Positions 17,146-25,909 of a stretch of 51,058 nt of DNA are shown here, in pieces. A program made the position numbers and the translations under genes. The stretch spans positions 1 through 51,058 of the forward strand of contig DATKSG010000087.1 of the NCBI GenBank assembly GCA_035531775.1. Reading direction: 5' to 3'. Under the pieces are notes generated by a model. That model was not told the DNA's origin. It made no database searches and saw only the letters and a list, made by a program, of their open reading frames with translations. The DNA comes from DATKSG01 sp035531775. Its GTDB lineage: Bacteria > Actinomycetota > Acidimicrobiia > Acidimicrobiales > UBA8190. How positions within the stretch are numbered: position 1 is the first letter of the stretch; each line of letters opens with the position of its first letter.

Positions 17146-18038
17146 GCGGCGCGCACCTTCCTGGCCCCGGGCCGGAACAGCACGGCCAGGGTGGCCAACA
17201 CCATGAGAAAGGTGACCAGCTCGCCGATGCCGGCGCTCGAGAAGAAGGCTCTCGGGTAGGTCTGGGCCAGACCCAGGAACATGCCGCCCACCACCGTCAT
17301 TGGCAGGCTGGTCAGCCTTCCGATCAGGGCGGCGGCGAAGGCGTCGATCACCACGATGGTGAGCGAGTAGTTATCGAAGTTGATGAGCGGGGTGATGAGC
17401 ACGCCGGCGATGGCGGCCATCGCTGAGCCGGCCATCCAGGAGGCGGCCGTCACCCGGTTCACGCTGATGCCCCACAGGCGCGCTGTGGCCGGGTTGTCAG
17501 CCACGGCCCGCATGGCCGTGCCCAGCTGGGTGTAACGCAGCAGGGCGGCGGTGCCCAGCGCCAGGGCCAGGGCCACGATGAAGGTGGTCAGCTGGTCATA
17601 TCCCACCACGAGGTGCACGATGGGAAGCCGGAACCCGTTGCGGCTGACCAGCTGCACCGGGCGGTGATAGGCGGTGGCCCCCCAGATCTTGCCGGCCAGG
17701 GTCTGGAGCACGAGCAGCCACCCGATGGTCACCACCACCTTGGTGAGTGGCGGGCGATTGGCCAGGGGCCGGATGGTGAAGGCTTCGATGCACAGGCCGA
17801 TGACGCTGCCGGCGGCCACCGCCGCGATCAGCCCCAGCCAGCCCGGCGCCCCCCACAGCACCGACACCTGGTAGGCGATGAAGGTGGAGAACATGGCCAC
17901 CGCCCCGTGGGCGAAATTAAGCACCCCCGACACGCGGAAGATGAGCACCACTCCGATGGCCGCCATGGCGTAGACGCCACCGAGCACGAGCCCGATGACG
18001 GTGAACGCCGGCAGCAGCGACCACGACGAGGCCAGCAC
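17142..18038 (-). CDS. livH: branched-chain amino acid ABC transporter permease (LivH type)
   Basis: 298 residues from GTG 18038, just 5 bp after the binding-protein stop; a longer frame from 18110 would overlap the upstream gene. About eight membrane helices are visible, with LivH wording (VYAMAAIGVVLIFRVSGVLNFAHGA) and coupling segment TQLGTAMRAVADNPATARLWGI. It forms the membrane pore with LivM. Confidence 0.9.
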   Translation of the reverse strand: MLASSWSLLPAFTVIGLVLGGVYAMAAIGVVLIFRVSGVLNFAHGAVAMFSTFIAYQVSVLWGAPGWLGLIAAVAAGSVIGLCIEAFTIRPLANRPPLTKVVVTIGWLLVLQTLAGKIWGATAYHRPVQLVSRNGFRLPIVHLVVGYDQLTTFIVALALALGTAALLRYTQLGTAMRAVADNPATARLWGISVNRVTAASWMAGSAMAAIAGVLITPLINFDNYSLTIVVIDAFAAALIGRLTSLPMTVVGGMFLGLAQTYPRAFFSSAGIGELVTFLMVLATLAVLFRPGARKVRAA

Positions 18039-18043
18039 GGGCG

Positions 18044-19429
18044 CTAGAAGCAGTTCCAGTTGGAGTACGTGGTCCACGTCCCCGAGACATTGTGGATCCA
18101 CTGGAAACATCGGTTCGGGTCATGGGTGTTGCCCGGCGCGTAGGAGATGGGCTGGGTCAACCCCTGGGTATCGACGTTCTTGAGCGAATTCAGGGCGGTG
18201 CCGAGCGATTGTCGGGTGACGGGCGCCGTGCCGATCAGCCGCAGGGCGTCGACGAAGACCTCGGCGGCCACCCATTCACCTTCGCTGTAGACGTCGAGAT
18301 TCGCCACCTGGCTCGGGTAGTACTTCTGCACCGCTCCGTAGTAGGCGGCGATCCCGGCCTGACTCTGGTGGTCCTGGGGCTCGAGCAACGGCGTCAGGGA
18401 CTGGGCCCCGTACACGGCGTTGCCGTACTGCTGGTTGGCCGAGGCCTTGTCCAGCCCCAGGCCGAAGAGCTGGGGGTGGAAGTTCTGGCGGTCGAAGGCC
18501 TCGAGGAGCCGGGCGTAGGAGAAGGGGTCGAGGGCGGCGATGCACGAGTCGGCCCCCTCGGACTCGAGCTTCACGGCGATGTCGGTGTAGTCGGGCTTGG
18601 TCGGGTCGACCTGGTCGACGCTCTTCCAGGCGATGCCGTTGTGCTGGAGCGAGTCCTCGAGCGACTGCTGCACAGGGGCGATGAAGTTGGCGTTCAGGAT
18701 CACGAGGCCCGGCGCGTGGATGTTCAGGTCCTTGGCGTGGTCGCCCATGGCCGTGCCATAGGTGACCAGGTTGTCGGTGACAGGCCACGAGATGGGCGAG
18801 GCGAACTCGGCCGGCACCCCTAGCCCGCCGATGACGGGCACACCCTGGCCGGTGAGGTACGGCGTCTCCGGCTGCTCTCCGCTCACCGACAGCCAGCCCA
18901 CCATGGCCAGGATGTTCTCGCTCAACAGTTGCTGCGAGCACTGGTGCGCCCGGGCCGGGTCGTAGCCTGAGTCGCAGTCGAGCAGCTGGAGCTTGTGGCC
19001 GTTCACGCCACCCTGGGCGTTCACGGTGTCGAAGTAGGCCCGCACCGTGTCGCGCTCGACGGTGGCATCAAAAGGCCCCGTCTCGTCGAAGATGCCGCCC
19101 ACGGTGATGGTGTTGGCCGTGACCCCGGGCGCCGCCGTGGACAGCCCGCCCGACACAGAGGTACTCCGGGCGCCCGACGACGCCGTCTGAGGCGACGAGC
19201 CGGTGGCCGACGACGACGAGCCGGTGGCGCTGGCACCGGAGGCGGCCACGGTGGTGGCCGTTGAGGCGCCGGCACCTGAGGCGGAGCCCGACACCCCTGA
19301 GCGGGCGCCCAGGACCACCGGCGTGGCCGGGCGACCCAGCGCATGGACCACGGCGCCGCCGAGGACCAACGTCATAACCACACTGGCGGTCATGAAGATG
19401 ACCGCTATCCGCTCTCGTGAGGAGTTCAC
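18044..19429 (-). CDS. branched-chain amino acid-type substrate-binding protein
   Basis: 461 residues from GTG 19429; an internal ATG at 19393 would shorten the signal region. A charged start (SSRER) and hydrophobic helix form a signal peptide or anchor without a lipobox Cys. A Ser/Ala/Thr/Gly linker of about 50 residues follows, then the periplasmic-binding fold (ITVGGIFDETGPF onward) typical of LivK-like and Peripla_BP_6 proteins. The substrate may be amino acid, amide, urea or another organic acid; it cannot be read by eye. It is first in the transporter run and follows rplI after an 85-bp gap. Confidence 0.88.
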   Translation of the reverse strand: MNSSRERIAVIFMTASVVMTLVLGGAVVHALGRPATPVVLGARSGVSGSASGAGASTATTVAASGASATGSSSSATGSSPQTASSGARSTSVSGGLSTAAPGVTANTITVGGIFDETGPFDATVERDTVRAYFDTVNAQGGVNGHKLQLLDCDSGYDPARAHQCSQQLLSENILAMVGWLSVSGEQPETPYLTGQGVPVIGGLGVPAEFASPISWPVTDNLVTYGTAMGDHAKDLNIHAPGLVILNANFIAPVQQSLEDSLQHNGIAWKSVDQVDPTKPDYTDIAVKLESEGADSCIAALDPFSYARLLEAFDRQNFHPQLFGLGLDKASANQQYGNAVYGAQSLTPLLEPQDHQSQAGIAAYYGAVQKYYPSQVANLDVYSEGEWVAAEVFVDALRLIGTAPVTRQSLGTALNSLKNVDTQGLTQPISYAPGNTHDPNRCFQWIHNVSGTWTTYSNWNCF

Positions 19430-19514
19430 CGCTGCAGCCCGCCTACAGGTCGAGGAAACTTCTATCTTGCCGATTCTACGGCGGGTGCAGCCGATATGCC
19501 CAGGCCAGAATTCC

Positions 19515-19964
19515 CTAGGAAGCGGCCACGACCTCAACGGTGAGCTCGCCGGAGACCTCGTCGTGCAGCCGCACGGCCACGGTGTGGGTCCCGAGCGCCT
19601 TGATCGGCTCGTCCAGGTGGATGTGGCGCCGGTCGACCACCGCACCGGTTTGGGCCTCGACCGCCTCGGCCAGGTCCTGGGCCGTGACCGACCCGAACAG
19701 GCGCCCTTCGGCCCCGGCCCGCGCCGTCACGGTGATGGTCTTGGCGCCGAGCGCGCCGGCCACCGTCTGGGCCGACTCACGGTCCTTGGCGTCGCGCAGG
19801 TCCCGCGAGCGGCGCATGGAGGCGGCCTGGGCGGTCATGTTGTCGGTGGCCTTCAAGGCCCGCCCGGTCGGGAACAGGAAGTTGCGGGCGAAGCCGCCGG
19901 CCACCTCGACGATGTCGCCGCGCTTGCCCAGGCCGTGCACGTCGTCACGAAGCAGCACCTTCAT
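19515..19964 (-). CDS. rplI: 50S ribosomal protein L9
   Basis: 149 residues, the normal length. The N-terminal rRNA-binding domain begins MKVLLRDDVHGLGKRGDIVEVAGGFARN with the family's signature glycines and FLFPTGRA. A long helix leads to the C-terminal domain. It is the last gene of the rpsF-ssb-rpsR-rplI operon and its ATG shares one base with the rpsR stop. Confidence 0.96.
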   Translation of the reverse strand: MKVLLRDDVHGLGKRGDIVEVAGGFARNFLFPTGRALKATDNMTAQAASMRRSRDLRDAKDRESAQTVAGALGAKTITVTARAGAEGRLFGSVTAQDLAEAVEAQTGAVVDRRHIHLDEPIKALGTHTVAVRLHDEVSGELTVEVVAAS

Positions 19965-20491
19965 CAGACCGTCTCCTCCGCCGCCGCCACCTCGACGATG
20001 TCGCCGCCGGGGCTTTCGGGCGCCTCTTTGGCGGGGACCTCACCAACAGACGGCGCAGCGGCCGGCCGATCGGCTCCGTCGGAGCTGTCGGGCGCGGTGG
20101 CACCAGGTGCTCCGTCGCGCCCGGGCGGGCGTCCCATGGGCCGGTCGCGCTCAGGACGGTCGCCGCGCTCGCCGCGATCGCGACCACGGCCACGGCCACC
20201 GGTGCGCTCAGTGACAGTGCGCTGGGTGTAGGGCAGCAGCACCAGCTCGCGGGCCGTGCGGATGGCCAGGGCAATGGCCCGCTGGTGCTGGGAGCAGTTG
20301 CCGGTGACGCGTCGGGCCCGGATCTTGCCGCGGTCGCTCATGTACTTGCGCAGCATGTTGACGTCCTTGTAGTCGACCCAGGCAATCTGGTCGCGGCACA
20401 AGGCGCAGGGCTTCTTCTTGATCCGCCGGCCGGCGTCCTTCGGGCCACGACGGGTGCTCGTGTTGCGATCGCGATCAGTGTTACGTGCCAT
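19964..20491 (-). CDS. rpsR: 30S ribosomal protein S18 with long C-terminal tail
   Basis: 175 residues. The core (about residues 20-92) is canonical S18: CALCRDQIAWVDYKDV, LRKYMSDRGKI and TGNCSQHQRAIALAIRTARELVLLPY, including the zinc-type cysteines. S18 is usually 75-90 aa, so about 80 residues are extra: first Arg/Gly-rich (RGRGRDRGERGD), then Ala/Pro/Asp/Glu-rich. No frame break is seen and the stop fits the overlap with rplI, so the tail looks real. S18 binds S6 in the 30S platform. Confidence 0.95.
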   Translation of the reverse strand: MARNTDRDRNTSTRRGPKDAGRRIKKKPCALCRDQIAWVDYKDVNMLRKYMSDRGKIRARRVTGNCSQHQRAIALAIRTARELVLLPYTQRTVTERTGGRGRGRDRGERGDRPERDRPMGRPPGRDGAPGATAPDSSDGADRPAAAPSVGEVPAKEAPESPGGDIVEVAAAEETV

Positions 20492-20494
20492 GGC

Positions 20495-20971
20495 TCAGAA
20501 AGGCTCCTCGTCGAAGCCGTAGCCGCCCGCAGGCGGCGCCGACCGTCCACCGGCAGGCGCCGGCTGACGCGCCGGACCCCCACCGTCGCCGCCGCCCGCT
20601 GGGCCGCGGCGCTCGTTCTTAGTGACCTGGGCCGTGGCCCATCGCAGGCTGGGGCCGATCTCGTCAGCCACCACTTCCACCTTCGACCGCTTGTCGCCTT
20701 CGGCCGTCTCCCACGATCGCTGCTCGAGCCGGCCGGTGACGATGATGCGCGAGCCGCGGCTCAGGCTCTCCGAAGCGTTCTCCGCCATCTCGCGCCAGCA
20801 CACGACGTCGAAGAAGCTGGTGGCTTCCTCCCACTCCTGGGTCTGGCGGTTCTGCCAGCGGCGGTTCACGGCCAAGCCGAAGGTGGCCGTGGCCTGGCCG
20901 GTAGGCGTGAACCGGAGCTCCGGATCGCGCGTGACGTTGCCGACCAGGGTGACGCTGTTGCCGTTGGACAT
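20495..20971 (-). CDS. ssb: single-stranded DNA-binding protein
   Basis: 158 residues. An OB fold (residues about 5-110) beginning NSVTLVGNVTRDPELRFTPTG is followed by a Gly/Pro/Ala-rich linker and the acidic tip DEEPF, which recruits replication and repair partners. It protects single strands at forks. It lies between rpsF and rpsR, 3 bp before rpsR, the usual arrangement. Confidence 0.96.
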   Translation of the reverse strand: MSNGNSVTLVGNVTRDPELRFTPTGQATATFGLAVNRRWQNRQTQEWEEATSFFDVVCWREMAENASESLSRGSRIIVTGRLEQRSWETAEGDKRSKVEVVADEIGPSLRWATAQVTKNERRGPAGGGDGGGPARQPAPAGGRSAPPAGGYGFDEEPF

Positions 20972-20990
20972 GGTGCTCCTCCCCTTCCGG

Positions 20991-21464
20991 TCAGCCCGCT
21001 GCGGGCGCCGGTGCTACGTCGGCTTCGTCGGATTGCGTGGGTGACGGTGCGGGCTCGGCGCCAAGCTCTGAAGCGGCAGCCGGAGCAGCCCGAGCGCCAG
21101 ACCGCGCCGGGGCCGGGCGGGAGCGCCCGGCCGATGGCGACGCGCCGGGGCCGGGCGGGCGGCGCCGGCCGGCGACCTTTTCGGGCATGCGGACGATCTT
21201 GTGGCGCAGGACCTCGTCGGCCAGCACCAGAAAGCGGTCCAACTCGGCCGAGGCCTTGGGCTCCGAGGTGAACTCGGCCACCACGTAGTAGCCCTCGCGC
21301 TTCTTGCGCACCTCGTAGGCCAGGGTGCGCTTGCCCCAGCGGTTGACGACACCGGTGGTGCCGCCGTTGGAGCGAACCAACTCAAGGCCCTTCTCGAGCA
21401 CCGCCGTAATGGCGGACTCGTCGGCCTCCGAGTCGAAGATGATCATGGTTTCGTACGGCCGCAA
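20991..21464 (-). CDS. rpsF: 30S ribosomal protein S6 with C-terminal extension
   Basis: 157 residues from TTG 21464, chosen because it puts LRPYETMIIF at the start, as in other S6 proteins, and follows GGAGGT by 9 nt. The core (residues about 1-95) has S6 wording WGKRTLAYEVRKKREGYYV and ends RMPEKV. The remaining roughly 60 residues are Pro/Ala/Arg then acidic Ala/Pro, against about 95-100 aa for usual S6. It binds S18 in the ribosome and leads the operon. Confidence 0.93.
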   Translation of the reverse strand: MRPYETMIIFDSEADESAITAVLEKGLELVRSNGGTTGVVNRWGKRTLAYEVRKKREGYYVVAEFTSEPKASAELDRFLVLADEVLRHKIVRMPEKVAGRRRPPGPGASPSAGRSRPAPARSGARAAPAAASELGAEPAPSPTQSDEADVAPAPAAG

Positions 21465-21615
21465 GAGCGGCTCACCTCCCTCCGGACCCGACGCCGAGGG
21501 CGACCGGGGCCCCACGTCTGTGGGGCAGGGTTTGCTTCGGTCGTGTCGGACAAAGGCCCGAGACGACCCGGGTCATGGTAGTCGAGCCTGCTCGGCCCGG
21601 TTCCCGACCCCTGCG
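21465..21615 (-). promoter_or_regulatory. rpsF leader region with hairpin
   Basis: The 151 bp between panB and rpsF contain CCCCAC/GTGGGG (21510-21525), a 6-bp perfect stem with a 4-nt loop, roughly 45 nt before the rpsF start. An S6:S18-binding leader RNA is known for rpsF in many bacteria; I cannot confirm its conserved bulge here. Confidence 0.35.
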
Positions 21616-22437
21616 TCAACCCCCCGACTGGAGGTGGTACGTCTCGTTGTCGGAGGGGAAGGTGCCGGCCCGGACGTCGGCCGCCCACGACGACACCGCC
21701 GTAACGGCCAGTGCCGACAAGTCGGCGTACTGGCGAACGAACTTGGGGGCGGGGCCCTGGCGCAGGCCCAGCAGGTCGTGGAAGACGAGGACCTGGCCGT
21801 CGCAGGCGGGCCCGGCGCCGATTCCGATGGTGGGCACGTCGACCTCGGCCGTGACGTGAGCCGCCACCACATCGGGCACGCCCTCGAGAACGAGGGCGAA
21901 GCAACCGGCTCCGACCAGCGCCTTGGCGTCGAGCAGCAGAGCCTCGGCCGCTGCGGCCTCCTTGGCCTGGACCTTGTACCCGCCCATGGCGTGCACCGAC
22001 TGCGGCGTCAGGCCCAGATGCCCCATGACCGGGATCTCGGCCCCCGCCAGCGCCTCCACCATGGGGACGCGCTGGCGCCCTCCCTCGAGCTTCACGGCCT
22101 GCGCCCCGGCGCGCACCAGCACGGCGCCGTTGCGGACGGTGTCTTGCACCGACACGTGGTAGCTCATCCACGGTAGGTCCCCCACCACCAGCGGGCGGGG
22201 GCCGGCCCGGGCCACCGCCGCCACGTGGTGGGCCATGACACCGACGTCCACCTGCAGCGTGTCGGGGTGCCCGAGCACCACATTGGCCAGGGAGTCGCCG
22301 ACCAGGATGATGTCGACCCCGGCGGCATCGGCGATGCGGGCCCCGGGGGAGTCATAAGCGGTGAGCATGACCACCGGATCGTCCCCGCGGCTGCGCTTGC
22401 GGGCCCGGATGGACGGGACGGTAACGCGCTGTGACAT
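21616..22437 (-). CDS. panB: 3-methyl-2-oxobutanoate hydroxymethyltransferase
   Basis: 273 residues from ATG 22437 (a GTG one codon earlier is possible; AAGGAGG fits the ATG better). PanB transfers a hydroxymethyl group from methylene-tetrahydrofolate to 2-oxoisovalerate to give ketopantoate, in pantothenate and CoA synthesis. The TIM barrel shows VVMLTAYDSPGARIAD, GDSLANVVLG, VKLEGG, PVMGHLGLTPQS and GIGAG, with the metal-ligand Asp/Glu positions present. It is separated from rpsF by 151 bp and divergent from a small zinc-ribbon gene. Confidence 0.95.
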   Translation of the reverse strand: MSQRVTVPSIRARKRSRGDDPVVMLTAYDSPGARIADAAGVDIILVGDSLANVVLGHPDTLQVDVGVMAHHVAAVARAGPRPLVVGDLPWMSYHVSVQDTVRNGAVLVRAGAQAVKLEGGRQRVPMVEALAGAEIPVMGHLGLTPQSVHAMGGYKVQAKEAAAAEALLLDAKALVGAGCFALVLEGVPDVVAAHVTAEVDVPTIGIGAGPACDGQVLVFHDLLGLRQGPAPKFVRQYADLSALAVTAVSSWAADVRAGTFPSDNETYHLQSGG

Positions 22438-22519
22438 CACTGGCCTCCTTGGCCGTCCAGCGCACGAGGCTGCCGGCGGCGGCGGGACCGATAGGAGATC
22501 CCAGTGTACCTTCGGCTCC

Positions 22520-22741
22520 GTGACCAGGGCCGAGGCACCCCACGAGGCGAACGCTGGCGGGACCTGCCAGAGCTGCGGGGCCCCGAGCGAGGAGCTCGTG
22601 TCGGTCCACCGTGTCTACCTCGAGACCGACGGCCGGGGGACGGTGACCGGATCCACCACGGTGGCCGACGCCGAGTGGTGGTGCCTGGCTTGTCGCATCC
22701 TGTATCCGCACGAGCCGGATCCCCACGACCCCTCCGCCTGA
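22520..22741 (+). CDS. small zinc-ribbon protein, 73 aa
   Basis: From GTG 22520 the 73-residue product has two knuckles, CQSC near residue 16 and CLAC near residue 57, separated by beta-rich sequence (SVHRVYLETDGRG). That is the layout of a single zinc ribbon. No other domain is present. It is divergent from panB and I do not recognise a named family. A longer upstream frame exists, but its extension overlaps the panB start and looks non-coding. Confidence 0.65.
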   Translation: MTRAEAPHEANAGGTCQSCGAPSEELVSVHRVYLETDGRGTVTGSTTVADAEWWCLACRILYPHEPDPHDPSA

Positions 22742-22911
22742 CCGTTCTGGCCTCCGGCCTGCCCGGTGTCCGGCGGCGCGCCTCGCTGACCAGGCACTTG
22801 GGCCCCGAGGCGGCATTTCTTCGTGAGGCCGGGCCCGTCCGCCGGTTTTCGCTACGACGGTCCTGTGCGGGCCACCAGTCGGCGCGGCGGAAGCGCCCGG
22901 AGAGGACGGCC

Positions 22912-24648
22912 ATGGCCGGAGACGGCAAGAACGACGAGACGCGCCCACCTCGGGTGGGTCGCCTGACCCGGCGAGCCTTCCTGAAGGCGGGAGCGGCGGC
23001 CGGTGTGGCCGGTGCGGTCGGGTCGGGTCTCAGCGCCTCGCAGGGGCGCCTCATCCAAGCGGCCCTGGCGGGCAGCTCAGGGGGCTCGCTCTCCGACATC
23101 GAGCACGTGGTCATCCTCATGCAGGAGAACCGGTCCTTCGACCACTACTTCGGGACGATGCCCGGCGTGCGCGGCTTCTCCGACCTACTTGCCAAGCCTG
23201 GCGTCTTCGCCCAGACCATGGTCGACCCGTCCACCGGCAAAGCCCTCTACAAATTGGCCAGCGGCGAGACGACTCTGAACCCCTTCGAGCTGGTGAGCAA
23301 CCCGCCGACGGTGGCCGGCCAAACCACTAACGACATCACCCACGACTGGGGACCGCAGCACCAGGCCTGGAACGACGGCGCCATGGACCAGTGGGCCGTT
23401 CAGCACCTGAAGAACGACGGAACGTCTAAGTACCAGTTCAACGTCACCGACGGGGTGCCGGTGCCGGGCTCGTCGTCGGTGCCCATAGGGCTGCTCACCA
23501 TGGGCTACTACCGCCAAAGCGACTGCCTGGCCTTCTACCGCGCCCTGGCCGATGCCTTCACCATCTGCGACGCCTACCACTGCTCGGTGCTCGGCCCGAC
23601 CGATCCCAACCGGCTCATGTGGATGTCGGGCAGCCTCGGCGCCCACTCGGCCGACAACGGCGGCCCAGTGCTCACCACCTACGTTTCCAACCGCCAGGAC
23701 CTGGTGGGCACGCTCGACTGGCCCACTTTGCCCGAGCTGCTCACCGACAGCGGCGTGAGCTGGAAGGTGTACCAGGACCCCACGTCCACGGCGCTGTTCA
23801 ATGTGCTGCCGTACTTCAAGAGCTTCGCCAAGCCCTCTACCGCCACCGAGGCCAGGAACGCCGCCAACGCCCTGGTGCCGGTGTACCCGGCCGAATTCCA
23901 GGCCGATGTCCTGGCCGGCACGCTGCCCAAGGTGTCGTGGATCATGCCGCCGGCCCCGTGCTGCGAGCACCCGGCCACGCCCCCGGAGTACGGCGAGTGG
24001 CTGGTGTCGGAGATCCTCCAGACGCTGCTGCTCAACCCCGAGGTCTGGGAGCGCACCGTCTTCCTGGTCGTCTACGACGAGAACGGCGGTTTCTTCGACC
24101 ACGTGGCCCCGCCCACACCCGGGCCCACGGTCACCTCCCTAGGGTCCGTCCCCACCGGCAGCGAGTACGACGGCGAATACCTGCACACCGCGTCCCCCAC
24201 CAATGCCGCCGGGGGGCCACCCTCAGACTGGGACGGGGTCCTCGGCCCGGTGGGCCTCGGCTTCCGGGTGCCGGCCATGGTCATCTCGCCCTTCAGCGCC
24301 GGCGGATGGGTGAACTCCGACACCATGGACCACATCTCGACCCACAAGCTGATCGAACGGCTCTTCCTAACGCCGGGCACCATCCAGGGCGGCCTGCACG
24401 TCTCGCCGTGGCGCTACGCAACGGTGGGCGACTTCACCGGGGCCATGGCCAACCTGACCACGCCCAAGACCAGGGTGGGCAAGTTGCCGGACACATCGCT
24501 GCTCTTCCCCGGGGTGGCCGAGCAGGCGCTGCTCAACTCGCTGGCCGGGACCGAGGGCTACGCCCAGGCTTATCCACCCCCGCCGCGCAACGCCGGCGTG
24601 CCCGGGCCCGACCCCGTCACCATCTCCCGCCGGCCCACCCCCCGCTGA
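22912..24648 (+). CDS. Tat-exported phosphoesterase (phospholipase C / acid phosphatase family)
   Basis: 578 residues from ATG 22912, with GGAGAGG 6 nt upstream. The signal has the twin-arginine motif RLTRRAFLK (Arg20-Arg21) and a hydrophobic region, so it should be folded before export. The body begins with IEHVVILMQENRSFDHYFGTMPG, the metal-binding start of the bacterial phosphoesterase family that includes non-haemolytic phospholipase C and AcpA-like phosphatases. Later motifs include DAYHCSVLGPTDPNR, YDENGGFFDHVAPP and FRVPAMVISPF. It likely cleaves phosphodiesters or monoesters outside the cell to win phosphate or lipid carbon. Confidence 0.88.
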   Translation: MAGDGKNDETRPPRVGRLTRRAFLKAGAAAGVAGAVGSGLSASQGRLIQAALAGSSGGSLSDIEHVVILMQENRSFDHYFGTMPGVRGFSDLLAKPGVFAQTMVDPSTGKALYKLASGETTLNPFELVSNPPTVAGQTTNDITHDWGPQHQAWNDGAMDQWAVQHLKNDGTSKYQFNVTDGVPVPGSSSVPIGLLTMGYYRQSDCLAFYRALADAFTICDAYHCSVLGPTDPNRLMWMSGSLGAHSADNGGPVLTTYVSNRQDLVGTLDWPTLPELLTDSGVSWKVYQDPTSTALFNVLPYFKSFAKPSTATEARNAANALVPVYPAEFQADVLAGTLPKVSWIMPPAPCCEHPATPPEYGEWLVSEILQTLLLNPEVWERTVFLVVYDENGGFFDHVAPPTPGPTVTSLGSVPTGSEYDGEYLHTASPTNAAGGPPSDWDGVLGPVGLGFRVPAMVISPFSAGGWVNSDTMDHISTHKLIERLFLTPGTIQGGLHVSPWRYATVGDFTGAMANLTTPKTRVGKLPDTSLLFPGVAEQALLNSLAGTEGYAQAYPPPPRNAGVPGPDPVTISRRPTPR

Positions 24649-25873
24649 CCGTCCGCCGACTAGTCGGTGCCCGCAGGCCGGTGACGCTAGGCAGGCACAG
24701 CACCACCAGGGTGCTGGCGCCGATCCAGGCGGCTGCCAGCCACAGGGCCCCGTCCACCCCGAGCACCCGCGCCGTGAAACCCACCACGACGTAGCCGAGG
24801 GGAAGGAAGACGAACGAGCCGAACCAGTCATAGGCACTCGCTCGTGACAGCACCTCGGGCGGAAGCTCGCGCTGCATGGTGGTATCCCACAACGGGCCGA
24901 ACACACCGAAGCTGAGCCCAGCCCCGAATGCGCCCACCCCCACCACGAGCGCCGGGGCTCGCAGGGCCAGGGCCCCGAGGCACAGCATCCAGGCCAGCAG
25001 CACAGCTTCGGCCACGAGCAGCGGCCGGCGCGGCTGCACCCGCAGCATGGTCGCCCCGCCGAGCAGCGATCCCGCCCCTTGGGCAGCCAGGATCGACCCC
25101 CAAGCCACAGCGCCGCCAAGCGACTGCTTGGCCACCACGGCGCCCAGCACGAAGAATGGCGGAAAGACGAGGAGCCCGAGCGTGGAGAACTGGGTCACGA
25201 CGACCCACAGCCAGGTGCGCTCGCGAAAAGCACGCCACCCTCCGCGCAGCTGCGAAACGAAGCGCTCGGTCGAGCCCCGGCTCTCCCAGCCCACGCGCAG
25301 GCTGGCCAGACACGCCGCGCTCACCAGGTAGGTGGCGCCGTCCACGGCCACGGCCCACCCCGGGCCCGAAGCGGCCACCAGGATGCCGGCGATGGCCGGG
25401 CCCACCAGCGTGCCGCTCCACATGGCCATGGCGCTCAATGCGTTGGCCTGGTGGAGGTGCTCGGGTTTCGACACTTCGGGGATGAGCCCGGTCATGGCCG
25501 GAGTGAAGAAAGCGGTGCCGGTGCCGACGGCGGCCTCCAGGGCCAGGAACCCCCACAGCGGAGGGTGTCCCATGAGCAACCAGGCGGCCAGTGCGCCCTG
25601 GGGCACGGCCCGGCCCACGTCGGCCATCACCATGAGGGCCCGGCGGTTGTAGCGGTCGGCGGCCACCCCGGCCGGCAGGAGCAGCAGCACGAGCGGCAGG
25701 GTCTCCGCCCCGAGCACGTAGCCCACGTCGCCGATAGAGCCGCCCCGGCCGAGCACGGCGAACGACAGCGCCACCGGCAACATGCCCGTGCCCACGAACG
25801 AGGTGACCCGGCCCGCGAAGTAGAGGCGGAAGTCGCGCTCGCCGAGCGCACCGAGCCAGCGGTCCAGTCGCAC
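24617..25873 (-). CDS. major facilitator superfamily transporter
   Basis: 418 residues with about twelve membrane helices. The conserved loop 2-3 motif appears as AGVAADRYNRR, and a central cytoplasmic loop follows helix six. The pattern (FRLYFAGRVTSFVGTGM) resembles the enterobactin-exporter-like, drug-efflux side of the superfamily. Substrate is unknown. The 3' end overlaps the convergent phosphoesterase gene by 32 bp. The start (GTG 25873) faces the SRPBCC gene across 36 bp. Confidence 0.87.
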   Translation of the reverse strand: MRLDRWLGALGERDFRLYFAGRVTSFVGTGMLPVALSFAVLGRGGSIGDVGYVLGAETLPLVLLLLPAGVAADRYNRRALMVMADVGRAVPQGALAAWLLMGHPPLWGFLALEAAVGTGTAFFTPAMTGLIPEVSKPEHLHQANALSAMAMWSGTLVGPAIAGILVAASGPGWAVAVDGATYLVSAACLASLRVGWESRGSTERFVSQLRGGWRAFRERTWLWVVVTQFSTLGLLVFPPFFVLGAVVAKQSLGGAVAWGSILAAQGAGSLLGGATMLRVQPRRPLLVAEAVLLAWMLCLGALALRAPALVVGVGAFGAGLSFGVFGPLWDTTMQRELPPEVLSRASAYDWFGSFVFLPLGYVVVGFTARVLGVDGALWLAAAWIGASTLVVLCLPSVTGLRAPTSRRTVSGGWAGGRW

Positions 25874-25881
25874 CAGGCGAG

Positions 25882-25900
25882 GCTAACGACTGGTCGTAGC
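25882..25900. promoter_or_regulatory. imperfect palindrome between divergent genes
   Basis: GCTAaCGAC and GTCGTAGC face each other with one extra base in the left arm. The element fills most of the 36-bp gap between the MFS and SRPBCC starts and could control both. Confidence 0.3.
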
Positions 25901-25909
25901 GTGGGCGCC

